Part shown: piece by piece, positions 59,115 to 64,000 of the stretch
How the letters are laid out: each line of letters opens with the position of its first letter
Position numbering within the stretch: the first letter of the stretch is position 1
Assembly (NCBI GenBank): GCA_037178855.1
Contig: JASJZC010000006.1
Span: 6,200,001-6,264,000, forward strand
From: Oscheius sp. JU75
Taxonomy: Eukaryota > Nematoda > Chromadorea > Rhabditida > Rhabditidae
Direction: 5' to 3'
DNA length: 64,000 nt
Notes under the pieces: model-generated
Databases searched by the model: none
What the model saw: the letters and a program-made list of their open reading frames with translations, nothing else
What the model was told of the DNA's origin: nothing
Program-made: the position numbers and the translations under genes

Positions 59115-59309
59115 ATTATCCTGTTTCCTATACTTTTTCGTTGTTGTTTGTTCCTATTACCAATTGTTACCTGTCTTGTTGAAGTTGTCGTTATTCTTCT
59201 GCCAAATTAAAGAACTTTGTTCACTTTTTCTTCTTGCCAACTCTTTCAGGCTACTTTCCAACAATTATTGTTCGAAACTGGAAAAAAAAACACTGGCGTG
59301 TTTAGAATA

Positions 59310-60011
59310 ATGTTACGAGCAACAAGGCTAGCTCTGATTCGAACTGTCCGCCTGAATTCTAACAAAACTGCAGTGGAGCCAAAGTTCAGTAAGAGTGCAG
59401 CCTTCCAGGTGGCTCTCCTGTCTTTCTCTTCAAACTAATACATTTTAGGGACGTGGCAAGCCATTGCAAAAGGCATCCTTCAATTTTGACTACTATTCGA
59501 CTGACGAATGGGCGCATAAAAAGATCTTTTCGGCATTGGCCAGTCTTACAGCTATCATAATCTACTTTGGATGGTTGAGGTTAGTGTTTTAGTTTGCGTA
59601 TGAATTTTATTTTTGGTCAATTCGAATAGAACGCTGGTTTTTCCTGCAAAGATTGAGCGTTTGCTGTTTTTGTGTTAGGTTTTCCCCTGGGGAAACTTGT
59701 AGAACAGTATTCCAAGAGGTCTACGAAAAACTTCCTTCTCTTCAGTTAGAATACAAATCACGTTTTCAGAGAGCCCTCGGACCTCGACGAGATCTGGGCA
59801 GCCCCACCGCATATTCTGACAGCCAATTTGGAGAGAAAGATGCTACGAGATCAGATTAACGAGGTATATTGTTCCGTTTTCGATAGCAACTAGTTACTCG
59901 TAGGCCAAAATAAAGGGGCTGAGCACGGAACTTCTACAGGCACAGCTGGACTACGTCGATGTGAAAGAAGCCGCCCTACGAGTGCAATTCGAGCAGAGAC
60001 AGAAGAAATAG
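59310..60011 (+). CDS. small mitochondrial inner-membrane protein, possible NDUFB11
   Basis: Four exons give about 145 residues. The N-terminus MLRATRLALIRTVRLNSNKT looks like a mitochondrial presequence. One membrane helix (FSALASLTAIIIYFGWL) follows a Phe/Tyr/Trp-rich stretch (NFDYYSTDEWAHKK), then an acidic patch (EPSDLDEIWAAPP) and a long charged helix (QLDYVDVKEAALRVQFEQRQ). The size, single membrane helix and layout fit a complex I accessory subunit of the NDUFB11/ESSS type, but I cannot confirm this by motif. It lies between MRTO4 and CEPT1 with about 200-nt gaps, so it may be operon-transcribed. Confidence 0.72.
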
Positions 60012-60216
60012 TCAATTTTCACATGATAAATAGTTCATTTCTGATCCGAATTCGGTTTTCACACTTGTTTGCATGTTCTTTCAGCACTGAATATCTGACT
60101 TGTAATGAGATTGTGCGTCAGGAAGGCAGACACGTCGTTCGTTTTGCACCCTCTTCCAGAGAAAAAACTATACTGTTCCATTTCTGTTTTCTGTCTATTC
60201 TTCGCCTGTATTCCAG

Positions 60217-61720
60217 ATGACATCTCGTCAGTCATCCAGGTTTTCTTTCATTCCGCGGGAGAGAGTCCACATTGAACAGACGACGGGCAGCGCCATTGTA
60301 GATCGTTATTTGGAGGTAAGAATTTCGTAATTTTACCAGTTTTGAATACAAACTGCAGAATGATTGCCTATTGACGCGACTCGAGCTCCGTCGACTACGA
60401 GATCACAAATATTCGTCCGCTGGAAGCTCGTATCTGGACGATTTATGTATGAAACGGTTCTGGGAATGGATCGTCAACTTCTATCCGCTCTGGCTCGCTC
60501 CTAATGTTATCACGCTGATTGGTGAGCGTTCTGCAACACTTTCTCGTCAAATAGTTATCTCATGCAGGGCTCTAAATAATAGTTATCTTTCAGGCTTCCT
60601 CACCAATCTCGCCACAGTGCTCATCCTCTCCTACTACAGTCCAACTGCTTCAGAAGACGCCCCCTGCTGGGCCTACTTCCTGGCCGCAGTTGGTCTCTTC
60701 TTCTATCAGACCCTCGATGCCACAGGTACCACTCTTTCGACTTTATCCAGCCCAATGTTTAGATGGCAAGCAGGCACGTCGAACCAAGAGTAACTCGCCA
60801 CTTGGAGAGCTCTTCGATCACGGCTGCGACTCGATTTCTCAGATCTTCGTCGCTCTGAACTGCTGCTATGCTCTGTGCCTCGGCCAATTGCCCGGAGTCG
60901 TCTTCTGCGTGGCCATCATGGCTATCACGCTGTTCTATTGCGCTCATTGGGAGACTTACTGTTCCGGCCAACTCCGTTTCTCGAAGTATGACGTGACAGA
61001 AGCCCAGATGACTGTTATTGCCGGACTACTGGCCACAGCGATCTTCGGGCCAACTTTTTGGAGAATCGGTTGGTTTTCCTTCCTCTTTTAAGATACATAA
61101 TTCACAGGTATTTTTGGCATTGAGCTTCGACAAGTGGCCATCTTCAGCGTTATTGTAGGCTTCCTGATCCGGCTCTATCACTTTCTTGTCATTGTTTTCA
61201 CGGGCGGAGTTGGAAAGAATGGATCTACAGGTTACTTTCTTGCCCTTCCAAACAGAAAGTACCTTTCCAGTAGCCGGCACGTCTGTCCTCTCGCCACTCT
61301 CTCCCCTTCTGGCCGTCGTCATCCCGTTCTACATTATCTACTCCGGGGTCCAGGATAGCATCTACGACGATCACATTTCGCTCTTTGTGCTCTGTCTTGG
61401 CGCCGTCTCCTCCAAAGCCACCAATCGTCTCATCGTTGCTCATATGTGTCATGCTGAAATCTTTGTCTGGGACTGGATCTATCTCGCGCCTTTTGGTCTA
61501 ATGCTCAACCAGTAAGTCCTTCTTTGCAATCAGACTCAATCACAGTTTCAGCTATTACAACTACCCGTTCCATCAGCTGGCTGTGCTCTACGTGACGACT
61601 GCCTACGCCTGGGCCAGTCTGCTCATCTACTGCTTAACGATAACTAGACAAATCTGCTCCTATTTGGGAATCTTCTGTTTCCTAATACCGGTAGAAGAAG
61701 TTGGCGGCAGTTTCGAGTGA
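60217..61720 (+). CDS. cept-1: choline/ethanolamine phosphotransferase
   Basis: Final enzyme of the Kennedy pathway: CDP-choline or CDP-ethanolamine + diacylglycerol to PC or PE, in ER/Golgi membranes. The CDP-alcohol phosphotransferase motif is complete: DGKQARRTKSNSPLGELFDH plus GCDS, matching DG-x2-AR-x8-G-x3-D-x3-D. Before it are LWLAPNVITLIGFLTNLAT and after it AHWETYCSGQLRF. About eight hydrophobic segments follow, with SSKATNRLIVAHMCHAEIF typical of the CEPT1/CHPT1 branch. About 385-400 residues in seven or more exons. The ATG directly follows TTCCAG at 60216. Choice between choline and ethanolamine preference is not possible from sequence. Confidence 0.95.
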
Positions 61721-62882
61721 AAGGTAATTGATTTCACACGATTTGTCATATTTTAAAATACGCGGTACATTTTGGTCTCTTATCCGGTTATCCCCAATAA
61801 AGTTGTTTTTCTTCCTTGCAACAGCTTGCAGTGCGTCTTTGTGTCCAATACTGAGGAGCGAAAGAAAAACTGTCTCGACATCTTCTACCTAATCAACTCG
61901 AGGGCAGCAGAATCTCGATTTTTGAAGACCGGTTTTCAATTGCTGCTCCTATCACTATGTGTATCAGGAGCTGTGTAGATGTACATGTGAAGATTAATGA
62001 GAATTACAGTTTCGACTTCAGAGGATTGTTTCCGGAATTGCGGGTCTTCAGTCTGCAGTTCTTCGTGAGAAATTCCGGGAGAAATCCTGAAGACCAGTTC
62101 CTGTCCGTGTCCATGCAATCCGGCAATTGCTTGAACTCTTTCTGATTCTATCTTTCTTTGTGTGTTAGTGCTCACCTTTATTAGCCTCTCCACATATGAG
62201 AAAGTGGACATTTCGTCGAAGGCTCTTTTGACTTCTTACCAGGATGGGGCGAACAATGATGCTCTGAATATGTAATATCCTGTCTGCAATAACTGAAATG
62301 AATAACGACAACTTCAACAGGACAGTTAACAATTGGTAATAGGAATAAAAAAAATAAACTTGAGAGACATAAAAGAGCTAATCTAATCTTGTAGAAAGAC
62401 TGGTTATATTGTCATTCGGGGCATCAGCCAAACTTGTAAGCACAAAAACCTAAGCTGTGGTAAAACAAAAATGGGTCCAGTTAAAGCGACAAGCCCTTTC
62501 TTGCGTCTCTGTACAGGTACAGATACGTGAACATATAAAGAGGTTATTGCAATCTTTGTTTCTCATCTTCGAACCAACTGGTGCAGAAGGTATAGTTGAG
62601 TCTCTTTGAACCTCCGTCACCTGCATACATGGTCAAACTCTGTCAAGCAGCAGAGCCTCTCCGAGTTTGTCCACAACCTGTTCGCTAATACAGTTTATTC
62701 AGAGGAGAGGCAGATGATATCCAGTTTTCTTGCTGATACAAAGTACTTTTCCTATGAACAGAATTCTTACTGGTCTGAGCTTGTCAATTCTAAGAGGACG
62801 CGTTTAACTTTATTATTAAATTCAGTTTCTGATGTGCTGTAGCCCTAGGACCCTCCAAAGGGAATCGCAGTGCAACAGAAGT
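61721..62882. other. intergenic between convergent CEPT1 and astacin genes
   Basis: About 1.2 kb. The open minus-strand frame 61936-62211 and plus-strand frame 62606-62842 lack splice sites, family motifs or start context, and I do not support them as genes. Confidence 0.4.
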
Positions 62883-64000
62883 CTAGTCGGTCAGCCTTTC
62901 TCTTTCAGGGACAGTGCTTTCTACTTTCGATAGACATGGGTAAACTGGGTAGAGGATAGGATTACGGGAAAAACAAAAAAATGCAACAAAACTAGTCCTC
63001 TGATCGCACAACATTCCACCGTATCCCAAGAGGCAGACGTACTTGGAGCATTTTCTCGGATTCGAGGTTCCACCATTCTTACATTTGGCCGAGTTTTTCA
63101 AGTTGCAGAGCTCTGAAAGGACCCAGTTCTCCTGTAAAAACAGCAACATACCATCATACTTGTAAAACTTCTTGATTATGAAGATGTGGTAGAACGTCGT
63201 GACCATTTGAGAGTCACTCGTCCTCAGATACTTGCTGCCCTTCGGAATCAGAGAGCACTTGCCCTTCCTCGAAAGAAAGCATTGTCCCAATAGTGCATGA
63301 ATCGTCACCGTCATAGATTTGATCGAAATTTGTCCATTACGTGGGAGCCGCGTATGTAAGATCAATTTCCAAATGGTCATCTCGGTCCGATCGCTTGTGC
63401 ATATGCTCAATCCCAATGACATGGATCAGCTCGTGAGCTGCTGCTCCAACACTTTCACAGCCTTCCCCCATCTTAACTTCGAGGGAAATCTTCTTACCGC
63501 TCCTCATTCCGACATCGGCTTGACAGCCTATACCGTAGTCGATCTGAAAACATGGGTAAAAATTAGAATGATCACTGTCATTATCAGGTCCTTCTGTCTG
63601 AATTCTCACTTCGCTGGCGTTCTCATTTTTGTGGTCTTCCATGAAATTGATGCAACTCTGAGAGGACAAGATATCCTGAGCAAGTGTGACCCGTTCCCTT
63701 GCCGGTTCCCCTGAACTTTGGGATGAACAGAACAACACTAATCCCATGTCAAAATTAGAGATGAAGTAGTAGATTGTATTGTTGGGCCACTTTGTAGCTC
63801 CCCTGTTCGCCTGGCGTCTGATTCGAATTGATCCTTCTGAAGTCAAGACCTGACAGAAGAGAAGAAGACATTCAGATCATATAGGGAGACCATCTGACAT
63901 TCAGTATCCCGAAGAAGTTCTCTTTTACCCGTTCCCGTCTTGACTTGCGTTTTGTATAAGCCATTCACACCGTGCCCGTTGTCATCCATCGTAGGTTCAC
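62883..64000 (-). CDS. astacin-family (NAS) metalloprotease, 5' end cut off
   Basis: Secreted zinc protease of the nematode astacin family. From the right edge: propeptide piece ending VLTSEGSIRIRRQANRG (RRQ-type maturation site), then catalytic domain start ATKWPNNTIYYFIS, TLAQDILSSQSCINF, YGIGCQADVGMRSGKKIS and the zinc site HELIHVIGIEHMHKRSDRDD. The usual astacin motif is HExxHxxGxxHE; here the last Glu is Met. The later part of the domain is hard to read; near 63330-63170 it gives PKGSKYLRTSDSQMVTTFYH. An EGF-like module (CKNGGTSNPRKCSKYVCLLG) follows near 63110-63000, then a short tail and TAG at 62883. No CUB or TSP domain follows, unlike many NAS proteins. The signal peptide lies outside the window. 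Confidence 0.85.

Overview
This window reads as nuclear DNA of a nematode, probably a rhabditid-type chromadorean; the species cannot be named. The evidence is very short introns (mostly about 32-50 nt) ending in T-rich TTTCAG, start codons sitting directly behind TTTCAG/TTCCAG-type acceptors as expected for spliced-leader trans-splicing, tight same-strand gene clusters, and orthologues of typical worm genes, including an adjacent sym-4/WDR44 - vha-20/ATP6AP2 pair. No bacterial or viral genes were seen.

Layout: 1-3862 (-) 5' half of the E3 ligase UBR5, cut by the left edge. 5314-13729 (-) one 8.4-kb C2H2 zinc-finger transcription-factor gene with huge introns. 15991-16423 (+) SDHAF2. 16503-17018 two abutting palindromic elements. 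17024-18280 (-) LHPP phosphatase. 18549-19770 (-) FAU (ubiquitin-like/ribosomal protein eS30), with one copy of the same structured repeat in each of its three introns. 20478-21485 (+) unknown protein with a frame switch. 21759-22646 (-) membrane protein with two near-identical adjacent introns. 26041-30158 (+) TMTC O-mannosyltransferase with tRNA-Lys inside an intron. 30255-31749 (-) SSAT-type acetyltransferase with a Mutator-like MITE in its intron. 32918-34086 two tiny ORF genes. 35052-36349 (-) Barentsz/CASC3-like protein. 36653-39611 (-) tandem AIG1/FAR-17A genes around a decayed gene.

40437-46195 (+) NAD-isocitrate dehydrogenase beta, WDR44, MRPS14 and ATP6AP2 C-terminal protein. 46650-48811 (+) zinc-finger gene built by internal duplication and carrying an in-frame TGA. 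49614-61720 is a dense housekeeping block: adenylate kinase 2, puromycin-sensitive aminopeptidase, TAPT1, CHCHD4/MIA40 (-), MRTO4, a small mitochondrial membrane protein (possible NDUFB11) and choline/ethanolamine phosphotransferase. 62883-64000 (-) is an astacin metalloprotease cut by the right edge.

Many genes serve mitochondria (SDHAF2, IDH3B, MRPS14, AK2, MIA40, the complex-I-like protein) or the ER (TMTC, TAPT1, CEPT1). Gene spacing suggests operons at sym-4/mrps-14/vha-20, pam-1/tapt-1 and MRTO4/NDUFB11-like/CEPT1. The most unusual observations are the sets of introns that are copies of each other within one gene (FAU, and the gene at 21759-22646), with apparent compensatory stem changes in FAU suggesting a structured RNA. 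All exon models were built by eye; edges may be off by a few bases.
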